Assembly (NCBI GenBank): GCA_963930775.1
Contig: OZ005692.1
Coordinates: forward strand, 10,087,029 to 10,151,028
Length of the DNA stretch: 64,000 nt
Origin: Cliona cf. orientalis
Lineage: Eukaryota; Porifera; Demospongiae; Clionaida; Clionaidae
Direction: 5' to 3'
Each line of letters begins with the position of its first letter. Position 1 is the stretch's first letter. This document shows positions 33,235 to 42,879 of the stretch, piece after piece. Made by a program: the position numbers and the translations under genes. A model generated the notes under the pieces. The model had not been told where the DNA came from and searched no databases. It saw only the letters and a program-made list of their open reading frames with translations.

Positions 33235-34478
33235 ATGGCTCTCAGTTTTGTTTTGGCTGCTCTCTGTTTCTCACTTCTGCAACTCAGCAGCGGACAACCA
33301 ACTCCTACAAGACCAGTGTTGTCTGAATCTTTCTCCACTAGAGTGAGTATATATTTTGCACTTAGCTATTTCCTTAACGTCACAATTATTAACTTTTCAT
33401 GTAGATGACTCGTGTTGGTGCAGGACAAGAGGCTTCCAGTAAGTTAATTAACAAAGTCTGGTGTAGAAATTAATTTTTACAAGAAGGGCCTATAATACTA
33501 TCTTGGGGTCACCCTACATTCTCCCCACCCCACCCTTGGATCAGCCTCTGTATTCATGATAGAAATTGTTGCTTAATGTAGCCGAAATTTATCGGGACTA
33601 TGTGAAAGGCAAGCAACGCCAGGTGGAGAGGTTGGGAGCTGGGAAGACGGTGGATGGATCCATCAACGTTATTTTGGACGTCACGACGAAGAAAGAGTAC
33701 CAGTACTTTGAGTAAGTCTTTCATAATTATAAATAATTTTGCAGAAATTTTGTCCAATTTCAACTATCAGTAACATTCTGAATCAGTATAAAGTGCACAA
33801 CATGGAAATAATATTAGTTTAGCTGTAGGAAGCCTTGATCAAAAAGTGCCTCGAGATCACCTTCTGCATGTGCATTTCTATACTACAGGCCCTATGGATA
33901 CTGTGCAAGTGTTTCAGTTCCATCCATCAAGCTTCTTCCACAGTGGGCATTCGTCGCTGTAGCAAAATACAAGGGACCTGCAACTTTTAATCAGATGAAA
34001 GTGGACGTCTGGAGCTACAATGTAAGTTCATAAATTTTTTGCTAAAATACTTGGATTTCACATTGAGATCTTTTTTCCTAGCAATCATTGTCCACATTTT
34101 TAGCCATTAATCTTCTTCTCTCTGGCTGCTTAGTTATTAGCTATGATAACAAATTAAAGAGAGTACATCGATCTAACATATAATTATAGTAATTGTTTCT
34201 TTACTTCTTTGCAGGATACAAAGACCAATATCTACTATGAGCTTGGTGTTTCCACTGACACTCCTAAAACACCGGTATTTCTGTTTGAAGACGAGGCTGG
34301 ATTCGCCTTTGGGATATCGACCTTTGAGGAGTACACCAATGGTGCACCTGAGGCCACAAAGTTTACAGTTCCATCCATTTGCAAGGAAAAGCCGGCTTGG
34401 TTTCACAACAACTCACCAGCGCGCAACTACACCGGGATTTCAGCTTTTGAGAGGCTCACTCCACTATTCCACGTTTAA
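33235..34478 (+). CDS. Secreted ependymin-related-like protein 6, 222 aa
   Basis: Exons: 33235-33342, 33405-33438 (34 nt), 33582-33711, 33889-34021, 34215-34478, in phase. Signal peptide (LSFVLAALCFSLLQLSSG), then QPTPTRPVLSESFSTR, EIYRDYVKGKQRQVERL, EYQYFEPYGYC, LPQWAFVAVAKYKGP, KVDVWSYND, IYYELGVSTDTPKTPVFLF and ISTFEEYTNGAPEATKF-TVPSIC. A basic and Ser-rich tail of about 30 residues follows. It resembles member 5 most in its middle exons. It is expected to be secreted, and function is unknown beyond the family guess. A partial repeat (CCTTGGATCAGCCTCTG) sits in intron 2. Confidence 0.68.
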
Positions 34479-34852
34479 AACTTGACCAACCTATGTACCT
34501 TTCGAGTTAAAAATATTGCTCTAGATCTGTTTCATATTTATTTTGAGTTTTTTTTTTTTAATATTCTTCCAATTGTTATTATTGTTGTGTATAGTGATGT
34601 TGCTAAGAGTGAATCGGTCAAGACATTTTTGGGATGAAGTGTGATGACTATATTCATTAACACTATCGATCACATGCAATTTTGAACGATAGTCATAGAA
34701 TGTCAACCTCCAGATGGCAATAACATACAGCGTGACCTTATGAATTTTAACTTCCAGTAGATTTTGTTCTTATTTGAATCAGTGACAAATACTTCAATAC
34801 TCATAATAAATTACAGTCTAGCTTGCTCAGTGATCTTAACTCTTGACTTGCT

Positions 34853-36080
34853 ATGCTACTATCAGGAGTATTTGTGGCTGCCTTTCTTTTCCATTTCACG
34901 AGGGGAGCTCTCAACATAGCCCCTCCTAAACCCCAGCTATCATCCTTTACAGCAGAGGTAAGTTAATTAGTAGCTACAGGCTTCATATCTCAAATTTGGT
35001 ATAAATTTGACTCAATCCTGATAGTTATTATTGATTTTATGCAGTTTTCAGTTCTTGGTCCTGGAACAGAACTAGAACATGGTATGATTTTCATCTCAAC
35101 CCCAATATCATGTGGGAAATTCTACTCAATAATAATATTATTATTGTGATTGTACAGTGCGTTACTATTCCAACACTGAAACCAAGAAGCAGCTGCAAGT
35201 GCTTAACCTTGGAGGGCAGGAGGACGACATCCAGCTCTATACATGGCTCATGGTCGAACACAACAAGACTATTGAGCACGACAACATAAAGTAAGATTTA
35301 TTTTAAAAACTGCTCAGTCACTTGATTAAAATTTTCTGGGATATATAGGAATGAGTATAGCATGCATCATAGCTAGTGTATAATATTATCATAATAACTC
35401 GATCACCACTCTGTTTAATAATATCATGCTTTATGATCTGTATGACTGTGGGAGGTATTTAGTAAATCTTAGACTATCTATAATAATATAACTACACAAA
35501 GCATGCTACTTGATACTTAGTGCACGGTTCAATCTACAGACCTTTCGATTTCTGTACTGGAGTGACCGCACCATCGTCACCTGGAGATGAGAATATTTGG
35601 TTCTGGCTGAAGCATGCTACGTACAGTGGGACTAAGACATTCCTTGAGAATACTGTTGATATCTGGGTTTATGACGTAAGTCTTGGACTACCAGTATATC
35701 GCTGCCACACAAGGCACGGTTAAGTTATCATAACCTTGCTTTGCTACCAGATTAATATTACGACTACCTTGCATGTTGTGATCACCTTATGGTTCTGCTG
35801 GTATATATCACTCATGCAGGATAAAGTGAATGAAAACTACTATCAAGTTGGTGTGCTTTCGAACGATGCAAACCGACCACTCTACTTTTTGAGCTCGACT
35901 GCAATAGGGTTGACAGTGTTTGATTCCTACGAGAATTCCACTCCACCAGAATCCGTCTTTGATCTTCCCTCAAGCTGCATCAGTAACCAGAAATCTTCTG
36001 TAGAAGCCAAGCCTACTGAATACAAAAGTAGCATGAATGTATTCAATTTTAATGGTGTAACACGAGATACACGATTGTAA
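34853..36080 (+). CDS. Ependymin-related-like gene 7, frameshift in signal exon
   Basis: Exons: 34853-34958, 35045-35081, 35158-35290, 35540-35675, 35820-36080. Exons 2-5 join in phase and match the array: VRYYSNTETKKQLQVLNL, PFDFCTGVTAPS, NIWFWLKHATYSG, TVDIWVYD, YYQVGVLSNDANRPLYFL and LTVFDSYENSTPPESVF-DLPSSC. Exon 1 starts well (MLLSGVFVAAFLFHFTRG), but a run of five C at 34920-34924 shifts the frame. The family motif PPKPQLSSFTAE then lies in a frame that has a stop just before it, and the ATG frame stops soon after the run. One C too many would explain both, so this is either a sequencing or assembly slip in a homopolymer or a young null allele. The good state of the other exons favours the former. 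Confidence 0.6.
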
Positions 36081-36178
36081 TGTTGTACATAACTGTCAAA
36101 AATAATGATAATAATGGTTATGTTACAGTGGCTACTGCAACTGCGCATGCTTCATGATTCGTCACATGATCGTGCGTA

Positions 36179-36190
36179 TGCGCATGCGCA
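36179..36190. promoter_or_regulatory. NRF1-like palindrome upstream of kinase-less Eph-like gene
   Basis: TGCGCATGCGCA, a perfect 12-bp palindrome, lies 69 bp before the ATG at 36259; it matches the NRF1 consensus. A CTGCGCATGC half-site lies 40 bp further up. Confidence 0.5.
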
Positions 36191-36258
36191 ATTTCTTTAG
36201 CTCCTCCCACGCTGTTTTTCCAGCTATCCTTGACAGCCATCTCTAGAGAGATCAAGAT

Positions 36259-38611
36259 ATGGAATTTTTAATTCTTCACTTGTTAATTGCTGGTGTGGCA
36301 TCTCTAAACATGTCGTATCGAGGTCAGTTCGTAGAGGAAACGTGTGAAGAGTTGAGAGCACAAGGAGCTGCTCCAACACCAGCCTACTCCACCAACATGA
36401 GGGTGCTGATGGACTCCTGGAACTATCAAAACCTTCTCCCTCCTCGCACTGGAGCTGTGTGGGACCAGGTGGACAATGATATGAATAATGAAGTTGAATT
36501 AACAACTAATGTAAGTCTGAATGGCATTCTATTGGAAGTTTCGTTCGGCAATGATTATTGATTAATATTAGTCAAAGTATTGTTTGTTGTATTCTTGATC
36601 ATAGTGGATTCAGCAGTCCAATACTCCATGCCAACAAACTGTTCAAGCATGTGGATTCAGTGCTGGTGCGCAGGACAACTGGCTGATCACACAGCTCATC
36701 AACAGGACAGTGAATGGAGCAAGGCTGTCTCAAGTCAGCGTGACGATAGAGTTTGAACTGCAAAACTGTGACATCACCTTGAACTGCCAGCGAACCTTCA
36801 ACACACACATCTATGAGATATCTTTTGAGAGTGCCACTGGAGCTAGGGACACCGCAAATTATCGACAAGTGGACAGGATTTCACCAGATATCACCACTGG
36901 GGCTAGAGTGAATGAAACCATCGACTTAAACTTTTCTACCGATCACTCATCCTTCTACTTTGCCATTCAGGACGAGACTGCTTGCATGGTAGTCACAAGA
37001 TTGATGATATTCTACTATGTCTGTCCCGAAGATATTACAGATTTGGTCATCCGTCCTGAGACCATAGCCCCTCCCATAAGCCGGGAAAGCTCACCACATC
37101 GAGTAACCGCTAAATGTGTTGCTAACGCATCCCCTGTAGTGGACGAAATTACAAGACCTGTAGTAGATTGTGCTGAAAGAGGAGCATGGTATTCCCAGGA
37201 TGAACTAGGCTGCAGCTGCGATCATGGCTACTTACCGGATAAGGATAGACAGAAATGCAAAGGTAAAGAGTTATTTAATACATGATGATCATGATATTCT
37301 CCATGGTTGAGCAAGTTAGCATGAAATTAAAGTAATACGTAAAGGACACCTTTTTGGCATTGTTTATGCAGTAGGATCCAATATTCAACAATCATGGTCA
37401 TATGATATTGTACAGTTATGATTTTAAGCACTCGTTATTCCTTATCTCAAGTTATGGTAGATCTCTATCAATTTCCCAAACTCTGTGACAACAATTTTCA
37501 CAACACATACTCATACTCTGTACAGGTTGCTCTGAGGGTCAGTACTTTTCTACATTTGCTGGTACGTGTGTGGACTGTCCAGAAAACAGCTTCTCCGTCA
37601 CTAATAGCAGCTCTTCTCTGAAGTGTATCTGCATGCTTGATGGCTACCATTTCGTACCAAGAGGCAGTGATCAGAATGAATCTTGTGGTAAATTGTATAA
37701 TATAAATTTTAATAGTATTAGGAAGTATGGCACTGTATTGCAAACGTAGTAGCAAAATTAATATTATGTATACTCATTGAAAGGTGTTTACACTACACTA
37801 TAGGAATTTCCTTCTTGAGATAAGCATATGCGTTTACAATGTTTATTATTATGCTCTGGTAAAATAAATAATATTTGGGACAACATTTATATCAGATCGG
37901 ATCATACAATCATTTTAAATTTATATTTACACCCATACACAATCTATTATAGTGGCTACCGTTATGAAAGAGAAATCAACTTCATCCCCAAGTTTGTTGA
38001 TAACACTTTCCATATTATTACTCCTTATCACTTTGATCGGAGCTGTGACAACCATATTATTGTTTCTATACAAGAGATATCAAGTCAATCAGGATGCTGC
38101 CCACGGACACAATGAAATCGAACAGCCAACTGGAGTTAATGTGCTGCAAGAAGAAACAGTCGCTGGACCAAATGGAGTCCAGCTGCGACCTTTACCACTG
38201 CTTCCTGCGAGGCAGATATCAACCGTATCAACGCGATCATACGTGTCAGCGAGGTCATCTGCAACTTCCTTCAGATGGAACTTAGCGTATTTTCTCTTCA
38301 AGGTCCTCGGTTCACCTCCTGGTGACACAGAATCACCAGCGGCTGGTACGGGACCCAATGATCAGACGTTTGAGGGTAGAGATCGGGTAGAGAGAGATGA
38401 TATTCATGATTCCACAGCATCAACTGCTGCACATACAGTGAATGTGCGGCCACAGATGACTGAGACTGGACTAGATTCTCCACAGTATGTTAATATTAAC
38501 AACTACGAACTTTTTGGATCTGGAGAGCAAAGAGATGATCATGAGGATAGAAATGACAGATCTACGACTGATGAATTCAACAAAGGGGAATATTTGCATG
38601 TTCTTTCGTAG
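36259..38611 (+). CDS. Eph-like receptor without kinase domain, 576 aa
   Basis: Exons: 36259-36510, 36605-37262, 37526-37687, 37953-38611, in phase. Signal peptide, then an Eph ligand-binding domain (about 25-205): VLMDSWNYQ, VQACGFSAGAQDNWLI, VSVTIEFELQNC, SFYFAIQDETACMVVTRLMI and FYYVCP. The cysteine-rich region follows the Eph plan: AKCVANASP, RGAWYSQDELGCSCDHGYLP, GCSEGQYFSTFAGTCVDCPE, NSFSVTNSSSSLKCICMLDGY. No FN3 repeats are seen. About 372-397 is a membrane span (LLITLSILLLLITLIGAV), then a KRYQ stop-transfer and a tail of about 180 residues. The tail has no kinase, SAM or PDZ-ligand motif recognisable to me but has three tyrosines near the end: QYVNI (Grb2-type YxN, Tyr536), NYELF (542) and EYLHV (571). 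A stop in the last exon closes the gene. It may signal by docked adaptors or act as a decoy. Confidence 0.85.
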
Positions 38612-39142
38612 CGTATTTAATATGACTGTAGCAAATACTTGCAGTTTTGTATTTTGCTAGTAGACCGGAGTATCATTGTGTATGCATAATTATTGTATCA
38701 TAGCTATATTATGTGGTTGTTTAGCAGAATGTTTAACCCCAGCTGTGTTGTGGAATTGGAACTGAGAATGGAAGACTTGGATTCACGGGAATGCGCGTCC
38801 GTCAAATGCAGTTCATTTCATGTCCCATGGTTAATCTGTATCAGATCTGATGCTGTATGTTTACGTTTATGTGGCTATGCACTGCAAGGTAAGGGGTCGA
38901 TCAGCACCACAGTGTAAAGGTTCACTAGTATCACACATGCAACAATAGCAGGCGCTATTCAGTCAAAAGTACCGAGTCAGAGACTGTACTAAAGGTGGTG
39001 AGGCATATTTAATGTATTATAAATGAACTTATACAGCTAATTATATATTTCAGACCTGCTATTGCTAGATTATAGTATCACTGAGACTAAAGTTATTCTC
39101 AGATTGACATTCACTGGTCAGTGCATGAGCTAGCTAACAGTG
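38612..39142. other. Intergenic between Eph-like and SLC17 genes
   Basis: Likely 3' UTR of the Eph-like gene and promoter of the transporter; no exon seen. Confidence 0.5.
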
Positions 39143-40004
39143 ATGAGCTGTCAATCGCCTGAATCAGGTAAATATCATTAAAACTTGTTGCAAATTAGAT
39201 AATGTGTGTATGTTGTTTTTTTTAATAGACTCGAATAATTGTTGGAGACTACTGAGACAAGGCTGCTCTCGAGTATGGCGTAGGGATGTGTGTCCATGTG
39301 TTCCGACACGCTACGTGCTGGCACTGGTGTCTTGCCTTGGGTTCATCAACGTCTACATTCTCAGGGTGAACCTGAGCGTTGCCATCGTGCAGATGGATGC
39401 CACTACAGCCTCTGTAACCAATACTTCAGCTAGAGTAAGTCATGTGACATGACTCCACCACAGTTCAGTCGTAGTAGCCTCTATGATATGACTAGTATTT
39501 GGTGTTATAGTAGTGATGATAATCATAGTATCATAGGCGTAGGAAGATGATTTGGTAAACGGGTGCTCTGATGCCTATGTGCATGTACACTAAATCGATA
39601 ACAAGAAAATAATTCAGAACAAAGTGTGACTTTGTGTGTGTTCCACTCAAAAATTTCATGGGTGCACCAGCACCCGGTGCACCCATGCTTCCTACGCCAG
39701 TGAGTATACAATGGAGTCTTCAGGGCCTGGTCCATATTACTGTGAAGGAAGAAGCAGTAATCAGGACATAGCTGGGTTACATGTATAGAAAATTGTACGA
39801 ATTAATGTATCTTACTTCGATTTCATGCTATTCCATGCAATAGGGTATCCATGCAGTGATAACTTCTATAGTAATGATGGAAATAATCTACTATGTAACT
39901 AAATTAATAATGTATTCCTTCTTTAACATTAATACAGACGTTTGAATGGACATCTCAGGAAGAAGGTCAGTTAGGTCTACTTCTTTGCTCCTTTAACTCT
40001 CTTT

Positions 40005-40054
<50 letters not shown>

Positions 40055-42324
40055 TGCATCTCCAGGTTGGATCCTCTCTGCATTCTTCTTTGGCTACCTG
40101 ATCACTCAGATTCCAGGAGGGTGGATGGCAGAGAAATACGGTGGACGCTGGATATTTGGAATCGGAATCGTAATGACAGCCGTTTTCACGCTCTTCACTC
40201 CACTCGCTGCTTATTGGCACATAGGGGCCCTCATAGCTGTAAGAGTGGCTGAAGGAATCTTTGAAGTAAATATTTGCAATCAATTTTCACCACATTCGAA
40301 TTTCGTTGTTGATTTTTATGAGTATAGGGAGTGACATTTCCTGCAATGCACGCTATTTGGGCAAAGTGGGCACCACCTACAGAACGAAGTATACTCACCA
40401 CTATTTCATATTCTGGTAAATAGCTGGCTTTTATTAGTTAACATGTACAGCCATTGAATAAATAATTTAACTGTTAAGTGATGGTTTCTTCTCTCTCTCT
40501 CTCTCTCTCTCCCCTCTCTCCCTCTCTCTCTTAGGTCCTCACATTGGTAGCATTATCTCCTTCCCTCTCTCTGCCTTGCTCTGTCGATACGGTTTTGATG
40601 GCGGGTGGCCCTCTGTCTTTTACATCTTTGGGGCCATCGGAATACTTTGGTTTTTTCTCTGGTTGTTTGTGGGCTACAGCTCCCCAGCCTCTCATCCACG
40701 CATCTCAGCAAGAGAGAGAGCCCACATTGAAGGAAGTTTAGCGGAGCAAGGCACAAAAGAACAGGTAACAGACTGTCCGGAGCATGGGGGGGGGGGGGGG
40801 GGGGGGGGAGCTCTGTTTTAAAAATTAATTTTCGTCTCTATGGTCAAGTATAGAATGTATCAACAGACAGACAGAAATTACTATGCAGGCAATGGTTCAG
40901 TTCAGAGTAGACTAGATTCTTACAATGTTGCCCTCAAGTCTAGTAGACTTGAGGGCAACATTGTAAGAATCTACTAGAACATTGTAAAAATAGCACAGTA
41001 ATTCCCTTAAAATCTGAGACGAATCCTGCACCACAGGTGTCAGTAACCCCTACTAACTAACATCCCTACTTATTTTGCCTTTCATGCTTATCCATGGATG
41101 TTATAATGTACTTGATTCCAGATTCCCATACCGTGGCATCACATTCTGATTTCCCCTGCTGTATGGGCCATCATCGTTGCTCACTTCTGCAACAACTGGG
41201 GTTTCTATACCCTCCTGACTTGCATGCCCACCTACTTCAAGCAGGCCATGCCCTCGCTGCAGATTGGAGGCCACACCGACGTAAGAATAATAATATTAGG
41301 CATTAGATTAGTCTCATGAGCGAAATCTGACCTAGCTCCTATGAAAATTTAAAACTGCTGAGTATCAAGTGAAATTTGCTACTTACGGAAATTACGGCAG
41401 TATTAATATACAATAATAGTCTGAGCTAGTATTTCTCTGGATAATAATTGGATATTTCTATTCCAATTCATCCCCATGCATGACATTGTACAATTTACAA
41501 TATCCAGTCCGTAGTTCTGTCAGGAGTCTACTCCACATTCCCTTACATTCTGATGGCATCTCTTGTCTTGAGTGGAGGATTTCTAGCTGACTGGATGAGG
41601 AAAAAGATTCATACCACTACCGTCAGAAAAATTCTGACGCTTGTCCGTAAGTTTTCATGCTCCACCCATGCATATGGTATCCAAATAGCCATAGATATAA
41701 TGGACTACGTAGTCTATAATATCTATGGAATAGCTAAATAATATTATACACAAACATAAAATTAATCGTAAGCACATGCAAGTCTATTATAATTATACAT
41801 CAGCACACAGTATAGTAGCATTGAAATACCATGATATCACAGAACATTACATCATAATATGCCTTAATTTGCATGGATAACTAGAGTGCCATCGTGATTC
41901 AGCCATTAGTAATTTGTTCGAACCTTCTCCATGCAGCTTTCATTCTCTCTGGTAGCTTTCTCCTCCTCTGTGGCTACCTTGGTACCACAACGGCCACAGC
42001 TGTGACCTTTCTCACCATCGCCGTGGGCTCTTGTGGTTTGTGTCTCTCTGGCTTCGCTTGCAACCACCTGGACATTGCCCCTCGCTACGCTGGAGTGCTC
42101 ATGGGCCTCACTAATGCCGTAGCCACTATACCGGGAATCATTGGACCGTATATTGCCAAAGCTATTGCACACAAGGTCAGTAATTATAAGGGGGCTTGAA
42201 CAAAGTCTTTGTGGAAAAATTAACATCATTATGACATTGGGGGGAGGGGGTCTTGGTCCATGATGATGTTAATTTTTCCATAAGGACTTTGGACAAGGCC
42301 CCTAAATTAGATACTGATTATGTA

Positions 42325-42356
<32 letters not shown>

Positions 42357-42716
42357 CCCCCCCCCCCCTCCTCACACATATTCATACACACATGTATATA
42401 CATGTACACGCTCCTCTCTCCATAGCCTTTGGCGGCTGAAGGTACCTCTGCCTACTTGGAGACCTACAGGAACGAGTGGCGAGAAGTGTTCATAATCAGC
42501 GTTGAACTGTACGCCTTTGGCTCCATAGTCTACCTCTTTCTAGCATCGGGGGAAAGGCAGTATTGGGCAGATGGTTGGCCCCCTAGGAGCCACAGGGGGG
42601 ATGCTGCTGAGACCCCCGTAGTTAGTAAAGACCCTGCTGGCTTGCAGCCTCCTTCCGAAAAGACTAAACTACTGATACAGAATCAAAGTGATGAATATGT
42701 TTTGGTAAATTACTAA
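39143..42716 (+). CDS. SLC17-family (sialin-like) anion transporter, 534 aa
   Basis: Ten exons: 39143-39167, 39229-39434, 39938-39965, 40066-40265, 40328-40415, 40535-40764, 41122-41280, 41508-41646, 41937-42175, 42426-42716; in phase, 535 codons with stop. It is a major-facilitator protein of about 12 spans. SLC17 marks include [19 protein letters not shown] with VNLSVAIV, a glycosylated first loop, [86 protein letters not shown] and [23 protein letters not shown]17 members move organic anions (sialic acid, glutamate, phosphate) across lysosomal, vesicle or plasma membranes; the substrate cannot be fixed here. The tail ends [11 protein letters not shown]. Introns hold CT repeats, poly-G and three small inverted-repeat elements. 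Confidence 0.92.
39533..39700. mobile_element. MITE-like element, GGCGTAGGAAG termini
   Basis: ATAGGCGTAGGAAG at the left is mirrored by CTTCCTACGCC at the right, about 165 bp apart, in intron 2 of the SLC17 gene. An internal GGTGCACC palindromic cluster lies near the right end. Confidence 0.65.
40012..40048. repeat. (CT)n microsatellite
   Basis: CT run just upstream of exon 4 of the SLC17 gene; it also acts as a long polypyrimidine tract before the acceptor at 40065. Confidence 0.85.
40787..40810. repeat. Poly-G run
   Basis: About 23 G just after the donor of SLC17 exon 6. Confidence 0.85.
40916..40970. repeat. Perfect 27-bp inverted repeat (hairpin)
   Basis: ATTCTTACAATGTTGCCCTC continues to AAGTCTA, then one G, then the exact inverse. 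The loop is a single base, in SLC17 intron 6. It could form a near-perfect hairpin or cruciform. Confidence 0.9.
42191..42302. mobile_element. MITE-like inverted repeat, GGGGCTTG termini
   Basis: GGGGCTTGAACAAAGTCTTT with ATTAACATCAT is mirrored by ATGATGTTAAT with AGGACTTTGGACAAGGCCCC; about 40-bp arms with a G-rich centre. It begins 15 bp after the donor of SLC17 exon 9. Confidence 0.75.
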
Positions 42717-42812
42717 ATATGTATCACAATACTCTATTAGTCTAAGCAATAATAAATATTATTAGTAGGAAATTGATACAGCAAACGCTGAGTTGGTATC
42801 TAATAATCCTGA

Positions 42813-42826
42813 TTGCGCATGCGCAA
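42813..42826. promoter_or_regulatory. NRF1-like palindrome upstream of CLASRP
   Basis: TTGCGCATGCGCAA, a perfect 14-bp palindrome, 54 bp before the CLASRP ATG. Confidence 0.5.
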
Positions 42827-42879
42827 CCGTTGACACCAACTTCATGTTCCATTGAACTTTATAAGCCACCTCCATCATC

